Shown: piece after piece, positions 1 to 7,110 of the stretch
Layout of the letters: every line of letters begins with the position of its first letter
Position numbering within the stretch: the stretch's first letter is position 1
Source: Microcaldota archaeon
GTDB lineage: Archaea > Iainarchaeota > Iainarchaeia > JAADDC01
NCBI GenBank assembly: GCA_027043825.1
Contig: JALUER010000027.1
Location: 1-14,950 of the forward strand
Length of the DNA: 14,950 bases
Direction: 5' to 3'
Program-made: the position numbers and the translations under genes
Notes under the pieces: model-generated
Told to the model about the DNA's origin: nothing
Database searches by the model: none
What the model saw: the letters and a program-made list of their open reading frames with translations, nothing else

Positions 1-569
1 TCAAGGAACTGGGGGAGAAGATAGGCATAAAGGTGATAGGCTTCGTGTCCAATGGGATCCAGCCCATAGGGAGCGGCATAGGACCCGCCCCGGAGATCAA
101 GGACGTCCTTCTCACCTACGAGGGGAGGGGTTCCAAGGACCTCCTGGAGAAGGGGGTGGAGATCACCGCCCGGATGCTGGCCTTCCTGAGGAAGATCCCC
201 ATTTCCCGGGCGAGAAAGATCCTCCATGATAAAATAAGGAGCGGTGAGGCTGAGAAGAAATTGAGAGAAATCATAGAGGCCCAGGGAGGGGATCCTGAGG
301 TCAAGGCAGAGGACATAGAGCTGGGCAGGTACAGCGAGGATGTGGTATCCCCCAAGGACGGCACGGTGAGGTACATCTCGGTCCAGAGGATTGCCCGGGT
401 GGGGAGGTACGCCGGGGCCCCCGTGGACAAGGGGGCCGGCCTCTGGATGCACGTGAGGGTGGGGAGCAAGGTAAGGAAGGGTGACGTCCTCTTCACGGTC
501 TACTCCTCCAACAGGCGGAAGCTGAAGGCGGCCCTGGAGATAGCGGAGGGGGCCGTCAGGGTGGAATGA
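1..569 (+). CDS. deoA: AMP phosphorylase, C-terminal part (5' end outside window)
   Basis: The reading frame is open from the left edge (first full codon at 3), so only about the last 189 codons are present. The family splits AMP with phosphate into adenine and ribose 1,5-bisphosphate, the first step of the archaeal nucleotide-to-RuBisCO salvage route. Visible signatures of the nucleoside phosphorylase/AMP phosphorylase C-terminal half are the IQPIGSGIGPAPEIKDVL segment, the EIIEAQGGDP motif, and the barrel-sandwich region with AGAPVDKGAG, a VRVGSKVRKGD turn and LFTVYSSNRRKLKAAL. The protein ends right after EGAVRVE. As I remember the family, archaeal AMP phosphorylases usually continue with a further short tail, so the C-terminus looks slightly short. 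No other AMP pathway gene is in the window. A thymidine or other nucleoside phosphorylase assignment is less likely but cannot be excluded without the N-terminal half. Confidence 0.85.
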   Translation, partial: KELGEKIGIKVIGFVSNGIQPIGSGIGPAPEIKDVLLTYEGRGSKDLLEKGVEITARMLAFLRKIPISRARKILHDKIRSGEAEKKLREIIEAQGGDPEVKAEDIELGRYSEDVVSPKDGTVRYISVQRIARVGRYAGAPVDKGAGLWMHVRVGSKVRKGDVLFTVYSSNRRKLKAALEIAEGAVRVE

Positions 570-570
570 T

Positions 571-578
571 TTTTATAG
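571..578 (+). promoter_or_regulatory. TATA-like element for the 598 operon (leaderless-type)
   Basis: TTTTATAG lies immediately after the deoA stop codon, with its centre about 24 bases before the GTG at 598. That is close to the usual archaeal TATA-to-transcription-start distance, so transcription would begin at or next to the start codon, giving a leaderless mRNA. No Shine-Dalgarno sequence stands before the GTG, which agrees. The T-run may also help end deoA transcripts. This is inferred from spacing only. Confidence 0.55.
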
Positions 579-597
579 AAAGAGACCTTATCTTACC

Positions 598-1176
598 GTG
601 GCCTTCCTGGTGTCCACACCCAAGGAGCTGGAGAGGTTCGTGGAAAGGTCCGAAGCCCCGGAGCTCTTCGACTACGTGGAGCTGGGAGGGATCCTCCGGA
701 TAGAGACGAAGCCCCTCAGGGTCATTTACCCCTCCCGGAAGATCGTGGGGGAGAGAATAAGGGAGCTGGAAGAGCGGAGGAAGGAGCTCATAAGGGAGAT
801 GGCCAAGGTAAGGAGGATAAAGAACAGGAAGCGGTTGTTGGATCCTCTCAAGATAAAGCACGCCATCCTGAAGGCTGTGGACCCGGAGTACAGGGAACTC
901 GCCGAGGCAGTCGAGGTGGAGAGGCTTTTAGAGGACGAGAGGGGCAGGAAGATCGTTGAAGAGCTCCAGAGGAATAAGGAGTACAGGGAAAAGGTAAGGC
1001 TCACCCTCCAGAACAGTCCGGTATACAGGAACAGGAAGTTTGGCGACTTCGTGGAAAAAACGGAGGAGGTGAAGGGAAACCTCATAGACGGCAGGCTTAA
1101 GAGGCTCGAAGAGGCATTGAAGAAGACGGAGCGAGAAATAGAGGTCCTCAGGAGGCTCCTGAAGTGGACGAGGTAG
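598..1176 (+). CDS. Unrecognised highly charged coiled-coil protein
   Basis: A 192-residue protein that I do not recognise. It begins with a short mixed segment (AFLVSTPKELERFVERSEAP, then a FDYVELGGILRIE strand-like stretch) and is otherwise almost entirely charged helix. One coiled-coil-like region covers about residues 50-80 (ERIRELEERRKELIREM) and another about 165-190 (RLKRLEEALKKTEREIEVL). There is no cysteine cluster, signal peptide or membrane segment. The start is GTG, placed about 24 bases after a TATA-like element, so the mRNA is probably leaderless. The last 13 bases overlap the start of the Hel308 gene, whose ribosome binding site lies inside this gene, so the two are very likely translationally coupled. 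A helicase partner or DNA-repair accessory role is only a guess from context. Confidence 0.75.
   Translation: MAFLVSTPKELERFVERSEAPELFDYVELGGILRIETKPLRVIYPSRKIVGERIRELEERRKELIREMAKVRRIKNRKRLLDPLKIKHAILKAVDPEYRELAEAVEVERLLEDERGRKIVEELQRNKEYREKVRLTLQNSPVYRNRKFGDFVEKTEEVKGNLIDGRLKRLEEALKKTEREIEVLRRLLKWTR
1151..1155 (+). promoter_or_regulatory. Ribosome binding site of hel308, inside the upstream gene
   Basis: GGAGG sits eight bases before the GTG at 1164 and within the last codons of the preceding gene. It supports the GTG at 1164 as the helicase start despite the 13-bp gene overlap. Confidence 0.6.
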
Positions 1177-3323
1177 ACGTCCCGGCGCTGGTTCTTCGGC
1201 GAAACGGATACCCGGACTTCAACCCCGTCCAGAGGGAGGCCATAGAGCGGGGGGTCACCGAGGGGAGGAACCTCGTTGTGGCATCCCCAACGGCGTCGGG
1301 GAAGACCACCATAGCGGAGCTTGCCATGGTCTCCACCATTCTCCGGGGCAAGAAGGCCGTCTACACCTCTCCCCTCCGGGCCCTGGCATCGGAGCACTAC
1401 AAGGAGTTCGCCCGGAAGTACCCCGAGTTCAAGACGGCCCTCTCCATCGGGGACTACGACTCGAAGGATGCCCACCTCAGGAAGTACGACGCCATCTTCA
1501 CCACCTACGAGAAACTGGACTCCCTCATACGGCACAGGGCCCCCTGGCTCCCCGACGTGGGAGTACTGGTGGTGGACGAGGTCCACGTGCTCGACTCGGA
1601 CAGGGGGCCCACCCTGGAGGTCCTCCTCACCCGGATGAAGAAGTTCGACCTCCAGATCGTGGCCCTTTCCGCTACCATCCCCAACGCGGAGGAGATAGCG
1701 GGCTGGCTGAAGGCGGAGCTCGTCTACTCCAACTGGAGGCCCGTGGAGCTGGTGGAGGGGGCCTACTACGACGGGGTGGTGAGGTTCAACAACGGGGAGG
1801 AGGTGGAGTTCGGGGAAGAGGTGAACCTCATCGTGGACGCCCTGAAAAGGGGGAAGGGGGTCCTCATCTTTGCCCCCACCCGGAAGTCCGCCATGGCGAG
1901 GGCCAAGAGGCTGAGAAAGGTTGTGGAGCCCTTCGTAACATCAAGGAGGTCCCTTAGAGCCCTGGCAGCGAGGGTCCTGAATGCGTTGGAAACCCCCACG
2001 GCCCAGTGCAGGGAGCTAGCCGAGGACATACTCCACGGGGTGGCCTTTCACCACGCGGGGCTGGTCCAAAAACAGAGGGAGGCGGTGGAGGAAGGCTTCC
2101 GCTCCGGGAGGATAAGGGTGGTGGTGGCCACCCCCACCCTGGCCGCCGGCGTGAACCTGCCGGCCTTCCGGGTCATAGTAACGTCCGTCCGGAGGGGGGA
2201 AGGGGCCTTCTCCAAGGAGATCCCCGTGAGGGAGTATAAGCAGATGGCAGGGAGGGCCGGTAGGCCCAAGTACGACGAGAGGGGGGAGGCCATCATCATA
2301 GCGAGGACTCCCAAGGACGCGGAGCACTACTTTGAGAAGTACGTGATGGGGGAACCTGAGGAAGTCCTCTCCCGCCTCTCCTCCTACAGGGCCATCCGGT
2401 TCCATACTCTGGGCCTCATAGCGGAGAGGAGTGCCAGGAGTAGGGACGACCTCATCGACTTCTTCACCGACACGTTCTTCTTCTACCAGATGGGGGACGT
2501 GGAGGCCTTGATGGATCACATCGACTCGGCGGTGGCCGAGCTGGAGGCCTGGGGTATGGTGGAAGACTACTCCCCCACAAGGCTGGGTGCCCGGGTGGCC
2601 TCCCTCTACATAGACCCGGAGACCGGCCACGCCTTCGACCTCTACACCCGCCACCCCAAGGTGGGCGAATTCCCCTTTCTCTTCCTCATCGCCTCGTCGG
2701 TGGAGCTCCACCCCTACATCCCCGTATCCAGGAAGGAGGAAATGGACCTCCTCGTGGAGGCCGAGGAAAGAAAGGAAGAGCTCCCCTACGACTTTGAGGA
2801 CCTCCTGGACGACATCTACTTCCTCAACAAGTTCAAGTTGGCCTTGTTGTTGGAAAAGTGGGTGAACGAGGTGGAAGAGGACGAGATCCTCTCCAGGTTC
2901 GGCGTCTTCCCCGGGACGTTGAGGGGGATCCTCTCCATATCCGAGTGGCTGGCCCACTCGGTGGCAGAGATCGCCAGGATAAACAGGAACGCATCCCTCT
3001 ACGTCTACGCCGCGAAGATGGAGAGGCGGATAAAGCACGGGGTGAAGGAGGAGCTCCTCCCGCTGGTGGAGCTAAAGGGCGTGGGGAGGAAGAGGGCCCG
3101 GAAGCTCTACAACGCCGGCTACACGAGCCCTGAGAAGCTGAAGAGGGCCGACCCGGTGGAGCTGGCCAAGCTCGTGGGGCCGAAGGTAGCCCTTAATATT
3201 CTCAAGCAGCTTAAAGTAAAGGTGGAGGAAGGGGTGGTGAGGAAGGTAAAGAGGGTAAGTGAAACGAAACAGACAACCCTCGAGGTGTTCGTGGATGGAA
3301 GCCCTGGAGATGCTGAGGAGTGA
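1164..3323 (+). CDS. hel308: Hel308 (Hjm) family superfamily-2 DNA helicase
   Basis: A 719-residue Ski2-like 3'-5' DNA helicase, a normal length for Hel308, which acts on stalled or forked replication intermediates. Motifs in order are the Q-motif FNPVQ (19-23), Walker A SPTASGKT (41-48), TSPLRALA (motif Ia, 68-75), the DEVH box (138-141), SATIPN (169-174), a GVLIFAPTRKSA segment, VVVATPTLAAGVNLP (motif V), and QMAGRAGRP (motif VI). After the winged-helix and ratchet region comes a helix-hairpin-helix domain (ELKGVGRKRARKLYNAGY, about 633-650). The C-terminal tail carries KQTTLEVFV (702-710), which fits the PCNA-interacting Qxx-L-xx-F pattern. The start is GTG with GGAGG eight bases upstream, and the first residues (DEVDVPALVLRRNGY) match the family's N-terminus. 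The gene's end overlaps the next gene by 29 bases. The DEVH rather than DEIH or DECH box is a minor variant. The family call is secure; the PCNA contact is inferred. Confidence 0.95.
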   Translation: MDEVDVPALVLRRNGYPDFNPVQREAIERGVTEGRNLVVASPTASGKTTIAELAMVSTILRGKKAVYTSPLRALASEHYKEFARKYPEFKTALSIGDYDSKDAHLRKYDAIFTTYEKLDSLIRHRAPWLPDVGVLVVDEVHVLDSDRGPTLEVLLTRMKKFDLQIVALSATIPNAEEIAGWLKAELVYSNWRPVELVEGAYYDGVVRFNNGEEVEFGEEVNLIVDALKRGKGVLIFAPTRKSAMARAKRLRKVVEPFVTSRRSLRALAARVLNALETPTAQCRELAEDILHGVAFHHAGLVQKQREAVEEGFRSGRIRVVVATPTLAAGVNLPAFRVIVTSVRRGEGAFSKEIPVREYKQMAGRAGRPKYDERGEAIIIARTPKDAEHYFEKYVMGEPEEVLSRLSSYRAIRFHTLGLIAERSARSRDDLIDFFTDTFFFYQMGDVEALMDHIDSAVAELEAWGMVEDYSPTRLGARVASLYIDPETGHAFDLYTRHPKVGEFPFLFLIASSVELHPYIPVSRKEEMDLLVEAEERKEELPYDFEDLLDDIYFLNKFKLALLLEKWVNEVEEDEILSRFGVFPGTLRGILSISEWLAHSVAEIARINRNASLYVYAAKMERRIKHGVKEELLPLVELKGVGRKRARKLYNAGYTSPEKLKRADPVELAKLVGPKVALNILKQLKVKVEEGVVRKVKRVSETKQTTLEVFVDGSPGDAEE
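3282..3287 (+). promoter_or_regulatory. Ribosome binding site that decides the HerA-like start
   Basis: GAGGTG lies seven bases before ATG 3295 and is formed by two codons (Glu-Val) of the helicase's PCNA-binding-type motif. An earlier in-frame GTG at 3259 has only a GAGGG three bases away, which is too close for good initiation, so 3295 is preferred. Confidence 0.55.
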
Positions 3324-5415
3324 GGAGGAAAAGAAGGCCATCATAGGGAGGAAGAAGAGCGTCTTCAGGAGGGAGGGCTTCAAGACGGCCCTCCATATCG
3401 GGAGAATTGAGGAAGAAGGTCCCCTCTTCGGCTACGACCTATACCTGGACGCCCTCCACCCCCACGTGGTCTTCGTGGCAGGGGCCAGGGGGAGCGGAAA
3501 GAGCTACACACTGGGCGTGATAGCCGAGGAACTGGCCGAGAAGAACCCCTACGTGGGTGTCCTCATCATCGACCCCATAGGCATCTTCTGGTCTATGAAG
3601 CTACCCAACCGTCAGGAGGAAGAGCTGGAAAAGCTGGCGGAGTGGGGGCTGACCCCGCGAGGGTACGAGAACGTGGAGGTCTACGTCCCCAAGGGGATGG
3701 CGGACCAGATTCCCCCCGAGACCTACGACAAGGTCTTTTCCCTGAAGCCCTCCATGCTCACCACCGACGACTGGGTGCTCACCTTTGGGATAGACCGGTT
3801 CTCCCCGGCGGGCCTCCTCCTGGACAAGGTCCTGGAAACCCTCCGGGAAGAAAAGGGGGACGACTACGGGGTAGAGGACATTATAGAGGTTCTCGAGAGG
3901 GGCGACGTGGTGGACAAGGAGAAGGGCTTCAAGAAGGAGACCGTCAGGGCGTTGCTGTCCAGGTTCTACGCCGCCAGGAACTGGGGCATATTCGACAGGG
4001 AGGGCACGCCCCTCTCGGAGATCATAAAGAAGGGAAAGGTGAGCGTCCTGGACATCTCCTTCCTGGAAGAGAGCGTGGGGGCATTGGTCATAGGGATAAT
4101 GGCCAGGCGGATCCTCCAGGCAAGGAAGCTCATCACCCGGAGCGTGGCCGCCGAGATACTCCGCCTCTCGGACAGGGAGAGAAAGGAGATAGACATCCCT
4201 CCCACCTGGCTCATCATAGACGAGGCCCACACCCTCATACCGGCCGGGTCAAGGAAGACCGCCGCCACAGACCCCCTCATAGAGTACGTGAAGCAGGGGA
4301 GGAGACCGGGGTGTTCCCTCGTCTTCGCCACCCAACAGCCCTCTGCCATCGACACGAGGGTATTATCACAGTTGGACGTCCTCATCGTCCATAAGCTCGT
4401 CTTCAGCGAGGACGTGAAAGCCGTGGAGAAGAGGATGCCCACCATTCTCCCCAAGGAGTACAGCGGGGTGAGGATGAGGAGGCTACCCGTCGGGGTGGCC
4501 ATCATCGGGGACAGGGAGGACGCCACATCCCGAGCTTTCCTCGCAAGGATCCGGCCCAGGAAGAGCCAGCACGAGGGGAGGGAGGTGGCGGTCGACGAGG
4601 CCCCGAAGGGGTTCCCCGCAGGGGAAGAGGAGGTGGTTCAGGTGAAGAGGGAGGAGGCAGAGGAGGAGAAGATGAGGAAGGCCTTCGTCCTCCAAGTAAC
4701 GGAGGAGAAGGCCAGGAGGATTATGGCTTCCCACGGAACCTCCATCATAGGGCGGTTCCTGGGGGGTGGTGGAAGCGTCCTGGACGTGAAGCTTCGCTTC
4801 GTCCCCGTCTGGGAGGTCACCTTCGCCTACTACAACGCCCCCGCCTACTCTACCAAGCGGGTGGCCTACGTGGACGGCTACGAGGGGGAGTTCATCCACT
4901 ACAAGGACGGAAAGATCCTCTTCTCCCAGGGGCTGAAGTACCTTTACAAGCTGAACAGGAACCAGAGAAAGCTCCTCCTCTTCCTAAAGAACCATCCCGG
5001 TGCCACCCTCTCAGAGATCGTGGCCAGGAGTAAAGTACCGGCCGGGGTCGCCGAGAAGGAGCTGGAGCTACTGAAGAAGTCTGGTATGGTGAGGGAGGAG
5101 GACGGAAGGTTCTTCACTCCCCTTGAGATCGACCTGCCCCTCTCCCCGGAGCACCCACTCCTCCCCTCCATGAAGAACCTCCTCGTCACGGACACGAGGA
5201 TAGAGGACGACGAGATACTGCCCTACAACTTCAAGGAGGACCGGGTAGGCGACATCGTCCGATCCATATGGCCAGGTGTCGTTCCCAAGGAGATCGAGGC
5301 CATATACCGCCCTGTCTGGGTGGGCATCGTCGTGAGAAGGGGGAAGAAGTACAAGATGGTGGTGGACGCCATCTCCGGGGTGGTGGAGAAGGAGATACCG
5401 GTGGTGGAACGGTGA
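3295..5415 (+). CDS. HerA/DUF87-type ATPase with PepSY-like C-terminal extension
   Basis: A 706-residue FtsK/HerA-type P-loop ATPase. Walker A is GARGSGKS (63-70). Walker B is WLIIDEAH (305-312, acidic pair D309/E310), followed by YVKQGRRPG and FATQQPSAID, the arrangement typical of archaeal HerA-like DNA translocases. After the ATPase core is an acidic/basic linker (about 440-470). The extension that follows has a PVWEV segment (from P504) ending in VDGYEGEF, a winged-helix-like stretch (RNQRKLLLFLKNHPGATLSEI then KELELLKKSGMV), and a second PVWVG segment (from P673) ending in VDAISG. The start is ATG 3295; GTG 3259 would add 12 residues. It overlaps hel308 by 29 bases and the next gene by four (GTGA). 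Canonical HerA sits with NurA, Mre11 and Rad50. None is here, and the extension is unlike HerA, so this is a paralogue of unknown substrate rather than HerA itself. Confidence 0.85.
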   Translation: MEALEMLRSEEEKKAIIGRKKSVFRREGFKTALHIGRIEEEGPLFGYDLYLDALHPHVVFVAGARGSGKSYTLGVIAEELAEKNPYVGVLIIDPIGIFWSMKLPNRQEEELEKLAEWGLTPRGYENVEVYVPKGMADQIPPETYDKVFSLKPSMLTTDDWVLTFGIDRFSPAGLLLDKVLETLREEKGDDYGVEDIIEVLERGDVVDKEKGFKKETVRALLSRFYAARNWGIFDREGTPLSEIIKKGKVSVLDISFLEESVGALVIGIMARRILQARKLITRSVAAEILRLSDRERKEIDIPPTWLIIDEAHTLIPAGSRKTAATDPLIEYVKQGRRPGCSLVFATQQPSAIDTRVLSQLDVLIVHKLVFSEDVKAVEKRMPTILPKEYSGVRMRRLPVGVAIIGDREDATSRAFLARIRPRKSQHEGREVAVDEAPKGFPAGEEEVVQVKREEAEEEKMRKAFVLQVTEEKARRIMASHGTSIIGRFLGGGGSVLDVKLRFVPVWEVTFAYYNAPAYSTKRVAYVDGYEGEFIHYKDGKILFSQGLKYLYKLNRNQRKLLLFLKNHPGATLSEIVARSKVPAGVAEKELELLKKSGMVREEDGRFFTPLEIDLPLSPEHPLLPSMKNLLVTDTRIEDDEILPYNFKEDRVGDIVRSIWPGVVPKEIEAIYRPVWVGIVVRRGKKYKMVVDAISGVVEKEIPVVER

Positions 5416-5978
5416 GAGCACTGAACTACCGGCACCTCATACCCGAGAGGGGCACGGTGGCGGTCATAGGAAAGGAGATATGGGAGCCTGTGGTGAGGGC
5501 CGTTGCCTACGCCCAGTCAGAGGGAGACAAGGTATACCTCGTCCCCGTCACGCCGGAGCAGGCAAGGCTAGGGATATCCCTCGGCATAGAGATGAAGAGG
5601 GGCTTCCCTGACTACCTCTTCCTCCTCCTGGACTTCGAGAGGGGGGAAGGCCTCTTCACGGTGGGGAACTGCGACTGCCCCATGCTCATGAGGCTCTACG
5701 AGATGGGGGCCGAGAAGACAATTGTATTTCTGCGAAAGAAGTACCACACGATCTCCGTGGAGTACTACTCTTACCTCCGGGAGGAGATCGAACCCATCGT
5801 CTCCCTCTACGGGGAAATTGTTGCCCGGCGGGAGAGCCCCATAGGGACCACCGTCGTGGACGTCGTCCCCACCGAGGAGGACGTGGAGGAGCTGAGGAGG
5901 CTCCTGAAGGAGGTTCCAGGGGTTCTTGAAGTGGGGATCTTCCCCATTTTACCCCACCGAAAGATAGTCTTCAAGTGA
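5412..5978 (+). CDS. Unrecognised 188-residue protein coupled to the HerA-like ATPase
   Basis: A protein I do not recognise. The start is the GTG at 5412, overlapping the ATPase stop codon in a GTGA, which strongly suggests translational coupling and a related job. The frame stays open back to 5268, but that part lies inside the ATPase gene and is a shadow. The N-terminal half alternates predicted strands and helices (GTVAVIGKEIW, KVYLVPVTPEQA, DYLFLLLDFERGEG). A short GNCDCPML motif (85-92) holds two cysteines that might bind metal or form a disulfide. The C-terminal part (VVDVVPTEEDVEELRRLLKEV, then VLEVGIFPI) looks like a small beta-alpha-beta, ferredoxin/ACT-like fold. There is no membrane segment or signal peptide. 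The last 30 bases overlap the convergent phosphatase gene. No function is assigned. Confidence 0.75.
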   Translation: MRALNYRHLIPERGTVAVIGKEIWEPVVRAVAYAQSEGDKVYLVPVTPEQARLGISLGIEMKRGFPDYLFLLLDFERGEGLFTVGNCDCPMLMRLYEMGAEKTIVFLRKKYHTISVEYYSYLREEIEPIVSLYGEIVARRESPIGTTVVDVVPTEEDVEELRRLLKEVPGVLEVGIFPILPHRKIVFK

Positions 5979-6773
5979 GTGGAGGATCTTTCGGTGTTCC
6001 CCGCAGGGGATCTCCTCGAAGAGCCTCATCTCCCCATCAAAGAGGGCATATCGAACCCCGTAGTCGTAATAACCTCCCGTGTCCTTGCAGTGGGCAAAGA
6101 GGACGACGACCCTTTCCGGTGTATTCTTCAGCTCGTGGGGTGAGTGCCCCTTTAGCAGGAAGAGGCCCCGCTCTTCGAGGACCCTCTCCACCTTCTCCCT
6201 GCTCCAGTCCCAGGGATCCGGAACCGGTACACCCCTGAACTCCGTGGACAATGGGTCGCTGTCACTCCAGAGGATGTAGAACTCTTCCTCGGGGCTCATC
6301 TCCCTGGGGAGCTCCGAGAGGAGGGAAGCGGAGATGAAGCCGTGGAGGGCGATGATGCCGATCCCCTCGTTGAGGTAGACGACGGGCAGCCTCACGTGGA
6401 TCTCCTCGTAGAGGGAGAGCTCCTCCGGGGTAAGAACATTCCTAACGTCGTAGGGGGAGACAGGCCCCACATAGCGGGGGTGACTTGGGGATCCTATCTC
6501 GTGGTTCCCCCGGAGGAGGATTACCCGGTCGGGGTGCTCCAGGAAGAGGGTGAAGAGCCCCCGGAGGGTCTCCCTCTGGTACCTCCCCCTGTCCGCGTAG
6601 TCCCCGAGGAAGACGACCTTGCCGTTGCTATGTTCTAAGAACCTCCGGGCGATCTTTACCCCCATCGGGTCCCCGTGGAGGTCCCCCACGAAGAGAAGGG
6701 GACCAGGGAAGTCGTCCTGGATGACCTTGGTGGAGGGGAGAAGCCGAAGGGCCCTGGAGAGGAAGGGGAGCAT
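5949..6773 (-). CDS. PPP-family serine/threonine protein phosphatase
   Basis: A 274-residue metallophosphoesterase of the PPP type (PP1/PP2A-like catalytic fold), predicted to remove phosphate from Ser/Thr residues with two bound metals in the cytoplasm. The three hallmark motifs are present: GDLHG (30-34), GDYADRG (57-63) and GNHE (89-92). The later metal-ligand histidines are plausibly in IIALHGF and LLKGHSP. The start is the ATG at 6773, two bases after the L44e stop codon. Reading further upstream would run through L44e in another frame. No strong ribosome binding site is visible, so it probably depends on coupling to L44e. The 3' end overlaps the convergent gene by 30 bases. The motif spacing and GDxxDRG signature separate it from Mre11-type nucleases. 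The natural substrate cannot be told. Confidence 0.9.
   Translation of the reverse strand: MLPFLSRALRLLPSTKVIQDDFPGPLLFVGDLHGDPMGVKIARRFLEHSNGKVVFLGDYADRGRYQRETLRGLFTLFLEHPDRVILLRGNHEIGSPSHPRYVGPVSPYDVRNVLTPEELSLYEEIHVRLPVVYLNEGIGIIALHGFISASLLSELPREMSPEEEFYILWSDSDPLSTEFRGVPVPDPWDWSREKVERVLEERGLFLLKGHSPHELKNTPERVVVLFAHCKDTGGYYDYGVRYALFDGEMRLFEEIPCGEHRKILHSLEDYLSVG
5955..5996. repeat. 11-bp perfect inverted repeat at a convergent gene junction
   Basis: CACCGAAAGAT (5955-5965) and ATCTTTCGGTG (5986-5996) are perfect reverse complements separated by a 20-base loop. The pair straddles the ends of the two convergent genes, so transcripts from either side could form the same hairpin. Because the arms are read in matching frames, both proteins end in or near His-Arg-Lys-Ile. 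It may be a bidirectional 3'-end or termination/stability element, or a chance product of the overlapping frames. Confidence 0.6.
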
Positions 6774-6775
6774 AT

Positions 6776-7069
6776 TTACACGTTGACGAGCTCTACCCTC
6801 TTCATCCGCTTGGGGATCACGAAGTAGGTGTAGTGACCGCAGACGGTACAACGGGCCAGGAACGTGGGCTTCTTGTTCTGTTTATAGACCGTTGTTGTCT
6901 TGTGGGCCTTGATCTTGTTGGCACCGTAGCCCTTCAGCTTGTACTTCCTCTTTACCCTTTCACCCCAGGCGAGGCCCCTCGTCTGCCTCCTCTTGAACTC
7001 CTTGAGGGTGTGCTCCGTGTGGCGCCCGCAGTGCTTGCAGTAGAGCTTGATCTTCTTGGGGAGCTTCAT
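6776..7069 (-). CDS. rpl44e: Large-subunit ribosomal protein L44e (eL42)
   Basis: A 97-residue zinc-ribbon protein of the large ribosomal subunit near the E site. Four cysteines form the expected pairs: C11-x2-C14 (YCKHCGRHTEH) and C74-x2-C77 (CTVCGHY). The basic middle contains GLAWGERVKRKYKLKGYG, matching the family's conserved WG...KGYG core. The start is the ATG at 7069, because it gives the MKLPKKIKLYC N-terminus typical of the family and has GGTGG just upstream. A TTG five codons earlier would only add a glycine-rich stub. The gene follows cdc6 by 34 bases and precedes the phosphatase by two. In many archaea L44e is followed by S27e, which is absent here. Confidence 0.95.
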   Translation of the reverse strand: MKLPKKIKLYCKHCGRHTEHTLKEFKRRQTRGLAWGERVKRKYKLKGYGANKIKAHKTTTVYKQNKKPTFLARCTVCGHYTYFVIPKRMKRVELVNV

Positions 7070-7100
7070 CCCACCACCGCACAACTTTGGAAGGGATAAA

Positions 7101-7110
7101 CCTTTAAAGG
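7101..7110. promoter_or_regulatory. CCTTTAAAGG palindrome, possible L44e TATA element
   Basis: A perfect 10-bp palindrome overlapping the cdc6 stop codon. Read on the minus strand it gives a TTTAAA core about 35 bases before the L44e ATG, which would allow a start with a short leader carrying the GGTGG. It may give L44e its own promoter within the cdc6 unit, or it may be coincidental. Confidence 0.35.

Noticed and set aside
5268..5411. Upstream extension of the 5412 gene to an ATG at 5268
   Set aside because: The added residues are Gly/Arg rich and lie inside the HerA-like gene in another frame. The GTGA overlap at 5412 gives a better start.
5949..6773. Mre11-type nuclease partner of the HerA-like ATPase
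   Set aside because: The motifs GDLHG, GDYADRG and GNHE are those of PPP phosphatases, and the gene is on the opposite strand in a different transcription unit.
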